Shown: one piece after another, positions 28,670 to 36,893 of the stretch
Layout: each line of letters starts with the position of its first letter
How positions within the stretch are numbered: the first letter of the stretch is position 1
Notes under the pieces: model-generated
Seen by the model: the letters and a program-made list of their open reading frames with translations, nothing else
The model's database searches: none
What the model was told of the DNA's origin: nothing
Source of the DNA: Cellulomonas sp. Y8
GTDB lineage: Bacteria > Actinomycetota > Actinomycetes > Actinomycetales > Cellulomonadaceae
Direction: 5' to 3'
DNA: 64,000 nucleotides
NCBI RefSeq assembly: GCF_008033115.1
Contig: NZ_CP041203.1
Location: 2,480,001 to 2,544,000, forward strand
Program-made: the position numbers and the translations under genes

Positions 28670-29620
28670 GTGCCGAACGACGTCGACCTCCTGGTCCGCA
28701 CCTCCCGCGCTGTCGGAGGCGTGCACCGCTCCGTGGGCGAGATCGCCGTGCCGGTCGAGGTGGTGGACCGCAGCCTGCCGATGAGCGAGGTCGAGGTCCT
28801 GTTCCGGTCGCCGCACCTGCCGTGCCTGGCGGTGGTCGACGAGCGGGACGGCAGCATCGGCATGGTGTCCCGGAGCCGGTTCACCGACGCGCAGACCGGT
28901 CGGCTCGGCTACGGGCGGGCGGTGCTGGCGCGCCGCCCGGTCGGCGAGGTCGCGGACTGGTCCCCGCTGGTGGTCGACGAGCGCACCGGCATCGTCGAGT
29001 CGGCGACCCGGGCGATGGAGCGGTCCGGCGAGACCCGCTACGACGACGTGCTGGTCCGGTCCGGCACCTGGGGCGCCGTGGCGACGTCGGACCTGGTGCG
29101 GGCCCTGGTGGCGGCGCTGTCGGAGCGCTCGTTGCACGACCCGCTCACCCGGCTGCCGGGGCGCGAGCTCGTGCTGCACACCGCGCGGGAGTGGGCGCGG
29201 CTGCTGCCCGGGAGCAACCGGCGGCTGCTCCTCGTCCAGGCCGACGTCGACGGGTTCGCCCGGGTGAACGCGCGGTTCGGCGGCGCGGCCGGCGACGCGC
29301 TGCTCCGGGTGCTGGCCGACCGGTTCACGGACGGGGTGCCGACGGGGGCGTCGGTCGGCCGCACCGGGAGCGACGAGCTCATGGCCGTGGTGCTGCTTCC
29401 CGGCGTGCCCGGTACGGAGGCCGAGGAGCAGGTGGCCCGGGTGGTCGAGGGCGTCGGCCGCGCGCTGCTGCCGCAGGCGCTCGACGAGCCGCCCGTCCGG
29501 CTGGCGTGGGTGGTGTCGCCGGCGGGCGCCGCGGACGCCGACGCGCTCGTGCAGGAGGCGCAGCGGCGGATGCTCGCGCGGAAGGCGGACCCCCTGCCCG
29601 CTGTGGCGCCGCCGGGCTGA
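28670..29620 (+). CDS. GGDEF-like domain protein with N-terminal CBS-like region
   Basis: 316 aa, cytoplasmic. Residues about 1-135 resemble a CBS-type sensor (LPCLAVVDERDGSIGMVSRSRF). Then comes a GGDEF-fold domain: LHDPLTRLPGR, LLLVQADVDGFARVNARFGGAAGDALLRVLADR. The signature loop reads RTGSDELM, so GGDEF has become GSDEL. Metal-binding aspartate (DVDGF) is retained, but the altered loop makes diguanylate cyclase activity uncertain; it may be a c-di-GMP or GTP sensor instead. GTG 28670 has no clear ribosome site. Confidence 0.75.
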   Translation: MPNDVDLLVRTSRAVGGVHRSVGEIAVPVEVVDRSLPMSEVEVLFRSPHLPCLAVVDERDGSIGMVSRSRFTDAQTGRLGYGRAVLARRPVGEVADWSPLVVDERTGIVESATRAMERSGETRYDDVLVRSGTWGAVATSDLVRALVAALSERSLHDPLTRLPGRELVLHTAREWARLLPGSNRRLLLVQADVDGFARVNARFGGAAGDALLRVLADRFTDGVPTGASVGRTGSDELMAVVLLPGVPGTEAEEQVARVVEGVGRALLPQALDEPPVRLAWVVSPAGAADADALVQEAQRRMLARKADPLPAVAPPG

Positions 29621-29654
29621 CGGCCGCGACCGTGTCGTCGTGCCGGTGCCGCGC

Positions 29655-31043
29655 TCACTCGACGACGAGCGTGAACGGCTTCCCGGTGACGACGCCCCAC
29701 GCCAGCTCGCGCGCGCCCTCGGCGGTCCGCACCTCGCCCCCGGTCACCTGGACCGCGGGGACCACCGTGTACTCACCGGCCGGGAGCGGGGCGTCGCCGG
29801 GCGTGCCCCAGGCGTCGCAGGCTCGCAGGTCCATCGGACCCGCGATCGCGAGCGGGGCGCTCCGGTCCACGTCGACGACCGCGTGGTCGCCGTCCGTCAT
29901 CGCCGGGGGCCCGCCGACGACCAGCCCGTCCTGGAGGACCCAGTACGCGGGTGAGGTCTGCGCGGCGGCTCGGAGCCGGCCCGGGCCGGCGTACGTGAGA
30001 GCGCCCGCCGAGCTGCCCGTCACGCCCGATCGCACGGTGCCGGGTGCCAGCACGTCCACGGTGAGCATCCTCCCGGCGGACGGGACGAGGGGTGCGCCGC
30101 ACGACGGCTCGGGGACGATCGCCCTGTCGTCGCTCTCGACAGGGTCCGGGAGCCTCCCGGGCCGGCCGTCGACGACGACGACGTCGAGGGACGCGCCCAC
30201 CACCCGGCGCCAGGCGTCCGGGTGCTGCGCGGCCACGGCGTCGGCGCCCTCGGTCCGGACGCGTTCCGCCGTCGCGGGGTCGTCGCCGAGCGGCAGGACC
30301 AGCGACGTCGGCACCAGCGCGTACTGCCCGGCGGGCAGCGGTCGCCCGTCCGTGCAGGACACCAGCGGCAGCAGCCCCTGGTACACGGCCGAGTGCGCGC
30401 TCGCGGCCACGTCGTACCCCTCCAGCCCGGCCGGCACGTCGCCGTACAGGTCGCCGGTCCCGACCACGACGCCGTCCCGCAGCACCAGGAGCTCCGGACC
30501 GGAGCCGGGCCAGATGCCGGTGCCGACGCCGATGGGCGACCAGTCCTGGGGGATGTCGACGTCGATCCGGGTGGTGAGCTGCAGCCCGCCGCCCACCGCC
30601 GCCTCGGGCGACGCGAGCGTCGTCGCGATCGACCACCGGTCGTCGAACGGCACGTCCGGCACCGCGTCGGCCAGGGCGCCGCAGGCGCCGAACGGCAGCG
30701 TCGGGTCGCCCGCGGGCAGGGTGCCGGCGTCCCCCGACGTCGCGGTCGGCGCCGGTGCCGGGCTCGTGGACGCCGGCGTCGGCGTGCTCGTCGCGGTCGG
30801 CCGCGGGGCCGCGGGCTGCGGCTCCGGGGCGCTCCCCAGCGCGGCGCCCGCGACCACCGCGGCGCCGACGACGGCGAGGGTGGCCGCCGAGGCGACGGTC
30901 GTGCGGCGGCGCCGTCGCCGGCCCGCCACGGATGCGACGCGCCCCGCCGACAGCCCGTCGCCGTCGCGCATCCGGGCCGCCTGGTCGTCCGCCCCACGCC
31001 GGGCCAGGTCGCCGAGCGCGGCGTTCAGGTCGTGCTCGTTCAT
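29655..31043 (-). CDS. Membrane-anchored partner of SigE-family sigma factor (copy 1)
   Basis: 462 aa, no named family recognised. Cytoplasmic N-terminus of about 45 residues (LNAALGDLARRG, ending in RRRRRR), one membrane helix near residues 47-68, a Pro/Thr/Ser linker, then a large extracytoplasmic region. That region has two similar modules, each ending in PLPAG(Q/E)Y, and a GDPTLPFGACGAL motif. ATG 31043 overlaps the sigma gene stop (ATGA), so the pair is coupled. Size, topology and coupling suggest an anti-sigma or membrane sensor; no zinc-binding ZAS motif (HxxxCxxC) is seen. Paralogue of the gene at 31833-33245. Confidence 0.75.
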   Translation of the reverse strand: MNEHDLNAALGDLARRGADDQAARMRDGDGLSAGRVASVAGRRRRRRTTVASAATLAVVGAAVVAGAALGSAPEPQPAAPRPTATSTPTPASTSPAPAPTATSGDAGTLPAGDPTLPFGACGALADAVPDVPFDDRWSIATTLASPEAAVGGGLQLTTRIDVDIPQDWSPIGVGTGIWPGSGPELLVLRDGVVVGTGDLYGDVPAGLEGYDVAASAHSAVYQGLLPLVSCTDGRPLPAGQYALVPTSLVLPLGDDPATAERVRTEGADAVAAQHPDAWRRVVGASLDVVVVDGRPGRLPDPVESDDRAIVPEPSCGAPLVPSAGRMLTVDVLAPGTVRSGVTGSSAGALTYAGPGRLRAAAQTSPAYWVLQDGLVVGGPPAMTDGDHAVVDVDRSAPLAIAGPMDLRACDAWGTPGDAPLPAGEYTVVPAVQVTGGEVRTAEGARELAWGVVTGKPFTLVVE

Positions 31044-31576
31044 CGCCGGTCCTCCGTCGCCGTCCGCACCTCGACCGTCTCCGCGACCGGGCGCACCTCC
31101 CCCATGAGCGCGCCGAGGCGCTTGGTCCCGTCCGACAGGTAACGCTTCACCGCACCGTCCGAGATCCCGAGCCGGTCGGCGATGCCCGCGACCGTCAGGT
31201 CCTCGTAGAACCGCAGGACCACGCACGCCCGCTCGCGCGGCCCGAGGTGCCGCAGCGCGGACTCCAGGTCGGTCGCGGTCTCCGTCGCCGCAGCGGTGGG
31301 CGCCTGGGCCTCGGGCGTGACGAGCAGGTGGGCCCGTCCCTGCCAGAGGCGCCGGCGCCGGTACTGGTCCAGGTAGGTCGTCAGCACGGCCTTGCGGACG
31401 TACGCCTCCAGCGACTCGATGTCGGTGCCCGCCCGCCGGCGGGACCACGCCTTGGCGAGCGCGTCCTGCACCAGGTCCTGCGCGCTGTCGTGGTCACCGG
31501 TCAGCAGCCGGGCGTACCCGACCAGCGCCGGGCCCCGTGTCGTGACGAACTCCGTCACCTGGTCCTGCCACGCCAC
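31040..31576 (-). CDS. SigE-family ECF RNA polymerase sigma factor (copy 1)
   Basis: 178 aa. Region 2 reads LVGYARLLTGDHDSAQDLVQDALAKAW; region 4 has LGPRERACVVLRFYEDLTVAGIADRLGISDGAVKRYLSDG with the promoter-recognition HTH. The length and RGPALVGYARLLTGD opening fit the SigE-type family of actinobacterial ECF factors. Its own upstream region carries a CCCCAACG-N16-CGTC element shared with the second copy, indicating autoregulation or mutual regulation. Stop overlaps the partner gene by four bases. Confidence 0.93.
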   Translation of the reverse strand: MAWQDQVTEFVTTRGPALVGYARLLTGDHDSAQDLVQDALAKAWSRRRAGTDIESLEAYVRKAVLTTYLDQYRRRRLWQGRAHLLVTPEAQAPTAAATETATDLESALRHLGPRERACVVLRFYEDLTVAGIADRLGISDGAVKRYLSDGTKRLGALMGEVRPVAETVEVRTATEDRR

Positions 31577-31632
31577 GTGGCCCCCCTCGTCGTCCCGCCC
31601 GGCACGGCCGGGGTGATCCTGTCGTGAGGTGA

Positions 31633-31662
31633 GACGAGGACCGGCTGCGCAACGTTGGGGTG
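31633..31662 (-). promoter_or_regulatory. ECF-type promoter of sigma copy 1
   Basis: On the minus strand CACCCCAACG (31662-31653) is followed by exactly 16 nt and CGTC (31636-31633), 57 nt before the ATG. AAC at -35 and CGTC at -10 are the general ECF promoter signature. The same two boxes with the same spacing precede the second sigma gene. Confidence 0.65.
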
Positions 31663-31727
31663 CGGGCGACGTTCACCCGGTCGGCGGAGCGGCTCCGCCG
31701 GCTCCGACGCGGCGGGTCCGGTCCTCG

Positions 31728-31829
31728 TCAGCGCGTCACGCGGTGCACCAGGTTGTTCCTGCCACCGGGCCCGGGCTGCTCGGTCACCTCGACGTCGTAG
31801 CCCCGGAGCGTCAGGGAGAAGGCGAGCAC
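31728..31829 (-). CDS. Possible 33-aa ORF after sigma-partner copy 2
   Basis: In the same frame as the preceding gene and one codon after its stop, GTG 31829 opens a 33-residue ORF (LTLRGYDVEVTEQPGPGG within it). No ribosome site of its own. It may be a coupled micropeptide or the remnant of a longer C-terminus; the paralogue at 29655 ends at the equivalent FTLVV position, arguing against a lost extension. Weak evidence. Confidence 0.2.
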   Translation of the reverse strand: MLAFSLTLRGYDVEVTEQPGPGGRNNLVHRVTR

Positions 31830-31832
31830 GCC

Positions 31833-33245
31833 TCACGGCACGACGAGCGTGAACGGCTCCCCGACGAGCTGGCGCGTGGTGACCTCCGACCCGCGCGGCA
31901 CGATCTCCGTCCCGTCGGGGCCGACGAGCCCGTACGGGCTCGCCAGCACCACCGGGTAGGCCGTGTACGTGCCGGGCTCGAGCGCGACCCCGTACGCCGT
32001 CGTCGTCCCGCCCGCGCAGGTCCCCCAGGACGCGGTGGGCACGGCCGTCGTGACCGTGCTGCCGAAGTCGACGTCCTCCAGGTCGTACCCGACCGCGGTG
32101 GCCGCGACCACCGCGCCGTCGCGCACCAGCCGGAGCAGGCTGCCTCGGCCGAGCGAGATCCGGCCGGAGCCGCCGTAGGTGGTGGCGACCTCGACCTCCG
32201 TCCCCGCGGTGACGGTGCCCCGTGGGCCGGTCACGGCGAGCAGGCCCCCGGCCGGGTCCGGCGTGACGACGGTGTCGCAGCTGTCGGGGTAGGGGTTCAG
32301 GTCGTCCGCGACGCCGACGCCGTCGAGGCTCGGCGGCCCCGTCGGTGCCTGCGGGAGCGTCGCAGGGTCGGCATCCTGCCCCTCGACCCGGACGGGCACC
32401 GCGGCGGACACCACGGAGCGCTCCTCGAGCGGCACGGAGGAAGCGATGTCCGCCGCGGTCCAGACGCCGTCCCCTGCCACGCCGCGCAGCGCGTCGCGCC
32501 CGGTCGTCCACGTCCCGGCGACCGCGATCACCGCGTAGTCCCCGGCGGGCAGCGGCTCGCCCGCCGAGGCGCCCGGCGCGTCGCACACGGTCGGGGTCAC
32601 GTGGCTGACGAAGGTCGAGCGCGACGGGTGGTCCGGGTCGTCGTAGACGAAGGCCACGGCGTCGACCGTCGTACCGGCCGGGTAGGTGAGGGCCGTGGCG
32701 ACCACGACACCGTCCCGCGAGAACAGCACGGTCGGACCCGTCTGCGGGGCGACTGCGCCCACGTCGCCCGAGGTGGCGGCGAGCGTCGTCCGTACGTCGA
32801 CCGGTGCGCCGCCGAGCACCGAGGGCGTCGCTGCCAGCTCGAGCGCGAGTCCCTCGCCGGCAGGTGCTGCCGTGGGTGCGCCGACCAACGACCCGCAGGT
32901 CCCGAACGGCAGCGCAGGGTCGCCCGAGGGCAGCACCACGGACGACGTGGTCGGGGACGGGCTCGACGTCGGCGTCGGGGACGGCGCCGAGGTCCGGGTG
33001 GGCGGCGCTGCCGGGGCGGACTCGGGGCGGTCCCAGGACGCCACGGCCACCCCCCCGGCGGCGACACCGAGCACCGCGCACGCGGTCACGGCGGACACGA
33101 GCGCGGTGTGCCGGATGCGGTTCCGGCGGGCTCGCGCGGTCATCGCGCCGACGGGCAGGCCGCCCCCGGAGCGCGCCCGGGAGTCCTGCTCGGCGGCGAC
33201 GTCCTGCACGAGGTCGTCGAGGGCGCGGCGCAGCTCGTCGCTCAT
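31833..33245 (-). CDS. Membrane-anchored partner of SigE-family sigma factor (copy 2)
   Basis: 470 aa, clear paralogue of the protein at 29655-31043. Cytoplasmic N-terminus (LRRALDDLVQDVAAEQDSRARSG is too long to quote beyond this outline), basic stretch ARARRNR, membrane helix near residues 47-68, Pro/Ser/Thr linker, and motif GDPALPFGTCGSL. Two extracytoplasmic modules with PLPAGDY and LEPGTY repeats follow, ending FTLVVP. Starts at ATG 33245 overlapping the sigma stop (ATGA), exactly as in copy 1. Probably senses envelope conditions for its cognate sigma; function inferred from context only. Confidence 0.75.
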   Translation of the reverse strand: MSDELRRALDDLVQDVAAEQDSRARSGGGLPVGAMTARARRNRIRHTALVSAVTACAVLGVAAGGVAVASWDRPESAPAAPPTRTSAPSPTPTSSPSPTTSSVVLPSGDPALPFGTCGSLVGAPTAAPAGEGLALELAATPSVLGGAPVDVRTTLAATSGDVGAVAPQTGPTVLFSRDGVVVATALTYPAGTTVDAVAFVYDDPDHPSRSTFVSHVTPTVCDAPGASAGEPLPAGDYAVIAVAGTWTTGRDALRGVAGDGVWTAADIASSVPLEERSVVSAAVPVRVEGQDADPATLPQAPTGPPSLDGVGVADDLNPYPDSCDTVVTPDPAGGLLAVTGPRGTVTAGTEVEVATTYGGSGRISLGRGSLLRLVRDGAVVAATAVGYDLEDVDFGSTVTTAVPTASWGTCAGGTTTAYGVALEPGTYTAYPVVLASPYGLVGPDGTEIVPRGSEVTTRQLVGEPFTLVVP

Positions 33246-33775
33246 CGCGGGCCTCCGTTCGTGGTCGAGAGGTCTTCGGTGTCGAGGTCGTCGGCGACGC
33301 CGAGCAGGCGGCTCAGGCGGCGCGCACCGTCGGACAGGTAGCGCTTGACGGCTCCCTCGGAGAGGTCGAGCCGCCGCGCGATCTCGGGGATCGTGAGGTC
33401 GTCGTAGTGGCGGAGCACCGTGCAGGCCCGCTCGCGCGGGGACAGCCGGTCGAGGGCCCGGGCGACCCGAGCCCGGTCGACGGTGGTGCCCTCCGGCGAC
33501 GGGGTCGCGGGGTCGTCGACCATGAGGTGGGCGCGGTCCCGCCACGCCCGCTCGCGCCGGACGTTGTCGACCCACCCGTTGAGGACGGCACGCCGGACGT
33601 ACGCCTCGAGCCAGGTGATGTCGCCACCGGAGCGGCGCCGGGACCAGGCGCGGACGATCGCCTCCTGGACCAGGTCCTCGGCGGCCGCGGTGTCGCCGGT
33701 GAGCAGCCGCGCGTAGCCCACGAGCGCGGGGCCGCGCTCCCGGGCGAAGGCGGCCAGGTCGTCCTGCCAGGTCAC
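33242..33775 (-). CDS. SigE-family ECF RNA polymerase sigma factor (copy 2)
   Basis: 177 aa from GTG 33775 with GGAGG four bases upstream. Region 2 LVGYARLLTGDTAAAEDLVQEAIVRAW and region 4 LSPRERACTVLRHYDDLTIPEIARRLDLSEGAVKRYLSDG are intact and closely match copy 1. Same tandem layout, same four-base overlap with its partner, and the same promoter element upstream, so the locus arose by duplication of a sigma/partner pair. Confidence 0.93.
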   Translation of the reverse strand: MTWQDDLAAFARERGPALVGYARLLTGDTAAAEDLVQEAIVRAWSRRRSGGDITWLEAYVRRAVLNGWVDNVRRERAWRDRAHLMVDDPATPSPEGTTVDRARVARALDRLSPRERACTVLRHYDDLTIPEIARRLDLSEGAVKRYLSDGARRLSRLLGVADDLDTEDLSTTNGGPR

Positions 33776-33841
33776 GGGTCCTCCGCAGCTGATGTCCGGG
33801 GTCGTGCCGGCGCTCCCCCCGGGGATGAGTGTCGTGCGGTG

Positions 33842-33871
33842 GACGTGGCAGCGGCCCCGACCGTTGGGGTG
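33842..33871 (-). promoter_or_regulatory. ECF-type promoter of sigma copy 2
   Basis: CACCCCAACG (33871-33862), 16-nt spacer, CGTC (33845-33842) on the minus strand, 67 nt before the GTG. Identical boxes and spacing to the element at 31633-31662, with similarity continuing downstream (CACGACA about 22-25 nt after the -10 in both). Confidence 0.65.
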
Positions 33872-33910
33872 CCGGCCGTGCGTCACCCGTTCGGCCCATC
33901 CCGGCGTCGC

Positions 33911-33958
33911 AAGGGGTGCGCCCGCACCCCTTCCCAACCGGACATATCTGGCTACAGT
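33911..33958 (+). promoter_or_regulatory. hppA promoter with abutting 22-bp palindrome
   Basis: AAGGGGTGCG (33911-33920) and CGCACCCCTT (33923-33932) form a perfect palindrome with a 2-nt centre. Its right edge overlaps TTCCCA (33931-33936), a -35-like box, followed by 16 nt and TACAGT (33953-33958). The transcript would have a leader of about 75 nt before hppA. The palindrome is a plausible operator for the divergent sigma and hppA genes. Confidence 0.45.
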
Positions 33959-34038
33959 GGCGTCCTCTCGCGCGGCAACGGAGCGGCGCGTACCGGGGGC
34001 GGCCGGGGCAGGGCCGTGCCCGCGTCCGAGGAGGATGC

Positions 34039-36333
34039 ATGGTCGAGCTCGGGTCCGGAAGCCTCGTGGTGGTCGCCGTCATCGCGGCCGTGGCGGTCGC
34101 CGCCCTCGTCGTGGCGGTGGTGCTGCGCCGGCAGGTGCTGGCGGCGGACGAGGGGTCCGCGTCGATGCGCGCGATCGCCGCGGCGGTGCAGGAGGGCGCT
34201 GCGGCGTACCTGTCCCGTCAGCTGCGCACGCTGGTGCTGTTCGCGGTGGTGGTGTTCGCGCTGCTGTTCCTGCTGCCGGGAGATGCCGGCGTCAAGATCG
34301 GCCGCTCGGTGTTCTTCCTGATCGGCGCGGGGTTCTCGGCGTCGATCGGCTACCTCGGGATGTGGCTCGCGACGCGGGCGAACGTGCGGGTCGCTGCGGC
34401 GGCGTCGCTGCCGGGCGGCCGCGCGGCCGGGGCGCGGATCGCGCTGCGGACGGGCGGCGTCGTCGGGATGTCGGTCGTCGGGCTGGGCCTGCTGGGCGCC
34501 GCGGTGGTCGTCCTGCTGTACCGCGGCGAGGCGCCCGCGGTGCTGGAGGGCTTCGGCTTCGGGGCCGCGCTGCTCGCGATGTTCATGCGGGTCGGCGGCG
34601 GCATCTTCACCAAGGCGGCCGACGTCGGGGCCGACCTGGTCGGCAAGGTCGAGCAGCACATCCCCGAGGACGACCCGCGCAACGCCGCGACGATCGCGGA
34701 CAACGTGGGGGACAACGTCGGCGACTGCGCGGGCATGGCGGCCGACCTGTTCGAGTCGTACGCGGTGACGCTGGTGGCGGCGCTGATCCTCGGCCGGGCG
34801 GCGTTCGGCGAGGAGGGGCTGGTGTTCCCGCTGATCGTGACGGCGATCGGCGCCGTCGTCGCGGCGCTCGGGGTGGTCGTGACCCGGGTCCGTGGCGAGG
34901 AGAGCGGGCTGACGGCGATCAACCGCGGCTTCGCGGTGGCCGCGGTGGCGGGGGCGGTGCTCGCGGCAGTCGCGGCGTTCGCGTACCTGCCGTCGTCGTT
35001 CGCGGACCTCGCGGGGACGGCCGGGCTGGCGGACCACCCGGGCGACCCGCGTGCGGTCGCGGCCGGGGCCGTCGCGATCGGCGTCGTGCTGGCCGGTGTC
35101 ATCCTCTGGCTGACCGGCTACTTCACGGGCACGACCTCGAAGCCGACGATCCACGTGGCGCGCACCTCGCAGACCGGGGCCGCGACCGTGGTGCTGTCCG
35201 GCATCGGCGTCGGGCTGGAGTCGGCCGTCTACACGGCGGGCACCATCGCGGCGGCGATCTGCGGGGTGTTCCTGCTCGCCGGCGGGTCGATCTCCCTGTC
35301 CCTGTTCCTGGTGGCGCTCGCGGGCTGCGGGCTCCTGACGACGGTCGGCGTGATCGTCGCGATGGACACCTTCGGGCCGGTGAGCGACAACGCCCAGGGC
35401 ATCGCCGAGATGTCGGGCGACGTCACCGAGGAGGGCGCGCAGATCCTCACCGACCTCGACGCCGTCGGGAACACCACCAAGGCCGTCACCAAGGGCATCG
35501 CGATCGCGACGGCCGTGCTGGCGGCGACGGCGCTGTTCGGGTCGTACGCCGACGCGGTGGCCGGGGCGGTCCGGGGTCTGGACCTGACGCAGGTGCCGGG
35601 CGACATCGTCCTGGCGATGACCGACTACCAGGTGATCAGCCCGGTGACCCTGGTCGGCGTGATCCTGGGCGGGGCGACGGTGTTCCTGTTCTCCGGGCTC
35701 GCGATCGACGCGGTGACCCGCGCGGCCGGGGCGATCGTGTTCGAGGTGCGCCGGCAGTTCCGCGAGCACCCCGGGATCATGACCGGCGCGGAGCGCCCGG
35801 AGTACGGCAAGGTCGTCGACATCTGCACCCGGGACTCGCTGCGCGAGCTCGCCACCCCCGGGCTGCTCGCGGCGTCCGCGCCGGTGGCGGTCGGGTTCGG
35901 GCTGGGCATCGGGCCGCTCGCCGGGTTCCTCGCCGGGGCGATCGGCGCCGGCGTGCTCATGGCGGTGTTCCTGGCGAACTCCGGCGGCACCTGGGACAAC
36001 GCGAAGAAGCTGGTCGAGGACGGCCGGTACGGGGGCAAGGGCTCGCCGGCGCACGACGCGGTGGTCATCGGCGACACCGTCGGCGACCCGTTCAAGGACA
36101 CCGCCGGGCCGGCGATCAACCCCCTGATCAAGGTGATGAACCTGGTGGCCCTGCTCATCGCGCCGGCCGTCGTCACGGTCAGCCTCGGCGACGGGGCGAA
36201 CCACGTGGTGCGGCTGTCGATCGCGATCGCGGCGGGGCTCGTCGCGCTCACCGCGGTTGTGCTGTCCCGGCTGCGGGCGGCGCGGGTGGACGAGGAGGCG
36301 CGGCTGGAGCGCGAGGTGCCGCTGCGGGCGTGA
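34039..36333 (+). CDS. hppA: K+-independent membrane proton-translocating pyrophosphatase
   Basis: Couples pyrophosphate hydrolysis to proton export across the membrane; 764 aa, about 16 helices. Pyrophosphate site: DVGADLVGKVE (about residues 195-205), DNVGDNVGDCAGMAADLFESY and late DTVGDPFKDTAGPAINPLIK. The GNTTKAVTKG motif near residue 477 has Lys where K+-dependent enzymes have Ala, placing it in the K+-independent class. ATG 34039 follows GAGGAGG. Not in an operon with the following lipoprotein (107-bp gap). Confidence 0.97.
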   Translation: MVELGSGSLVVVAVIAAVAVAALVVAVVLRRQVLAADEGSASMRAIAAAVQEGAAAYLSRQLRTLVLFAVVVFALLFLLPGDAGVKIGRSVFFLIGAGFSASIGYLGMWLATRANVRVAAAASLPGGRAAGARIALRTGGVVGMSVVGLGLLGAAVVVLLYRGEAPAVLEGFGFGAALLAMFMRVGGGIFTKAADVGADLVGKVEQHIPEDDPRNAATIADNVGDNVGDCAGMAADLFESYAVTLVAALILGRAAFGEEGLVFPLIVTAIGAVVAALGVVVTRVRGEESGLTAINRGFAVAAVAGAVLAAVAAFAYLPSSFADLAGTAGLADHPGDPRAVAAGAVAIGVVLAGVILWLTGYFTGTTSKPTIHVARTSQTGAATVVLSGIGVGLESAVYTAGTIAAAICGVFLLAGGSISLSLFLVALAGCGLLTTVGVIVAMDTFGPVSDNAQGIAEMSGDVTEEGAQILTDLDAVGNTTKAVTKGIAIATAVLAATALFGSYADAVAGAVRGLDLTQVPGDIVLAMTDYQVISPVTLVGVILGGATVFLFSGLAIDAVTRAAGAIVFEVRRQFREHPGIMTGAERPEYGKVVDICTRDSLRELATPGLLAASAPVAVGFGLGIGPLAGFLAGAIGAGVLMAVFLANSGGTWDNAKKLVEDGRYGGKGSPAHDAVVIGDTVGDPFKDTAGPAINPLIKVMNLVALLIAPAVVTVSLGDGANHVVRLSIAIAAGLVALTAVVLSRLRAARVDEEARLEREVPLRA

Positions 36334-36440
36334 CCCGGGGCGCGCCGCCGGACGAGCCGGACGTGGCCCGGAGGTGTCCGCCCGGCGGCGGTCCGGCGCC
36401 CGCCTCGACGCCCGGCGGACCGTCCGGCAGGGTGGGGGCC

Positions 36441-36893
36441 ATGACCTCGCGCCGCGCCGCCGCCCTCCGTCCGTCCCGCCGCGCCGCTCGCGGCGCCCTC
36501 GCGGGTGCCGCGCTGCTGGCGCTCGTCGTCCCGCTCGCCGGCTGCTCGGGCGACGACGACAAGGTCCAGGCGTTCTGCTCGGCGGGCGAGGACGCGATGA
36601 CGGAGATCACCGCCGCCGGGTCGCTCACCGACGACCCGCAGGCGTTCGCCGACGCGATCTCGGACGCCCGCGACCAGTTCGACGAGGTCGAGGCGCCGGA
36701 CGACATCGCGGACTCGTGGGGCGTGTTCACCTCGACCTTCGCCGAGCTGGACGACGCGCTGGCCGACGTCGACCCGACGGACCAGGAGGCGTTCACCGCC
36801 GCCCTGCAGCAGTTCGCCGAGCAGGCCGACTCCGAGGACCTCGCCACGGCGAGCGACGACCTGAGCGCGTTCACCACCGAGAACTGCGAGTGA
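36441..36893 (+). CDS. Small secreted lipoprotein
   Basis: 150 aa. Twin-Arg-like basic N-terminus, hydrophobic segment and lipobox LAGC with Cys35 as lipid attachment site. The mature part is acidic and helical (about 110 aa), with two further cysteines (FCSAGED and the C-terminal ENCE) that could pair. No family function recognised. Overlaps the next gene by four bases (GTGA). Confidence 0.75.
   Translation: MTSRRAAALRPSRRAARGALAGAALLALVVPLAGCSGDDDKVQAFCSAGEDAMTEITAAGSLTDDPQAFADAISDARDQFDEVEAPDDIADSWGVFTSTFAELDDALADVDPTDQEAFTAALQQFAEQADSEDLATASDDLSAFTTENCE

Noticed and set aside
34350..36251. Minus-strand open frames opposite hppA
   Set aside because: Low-complexity shadow translations of a gene whose plus-strand motifs are complete.
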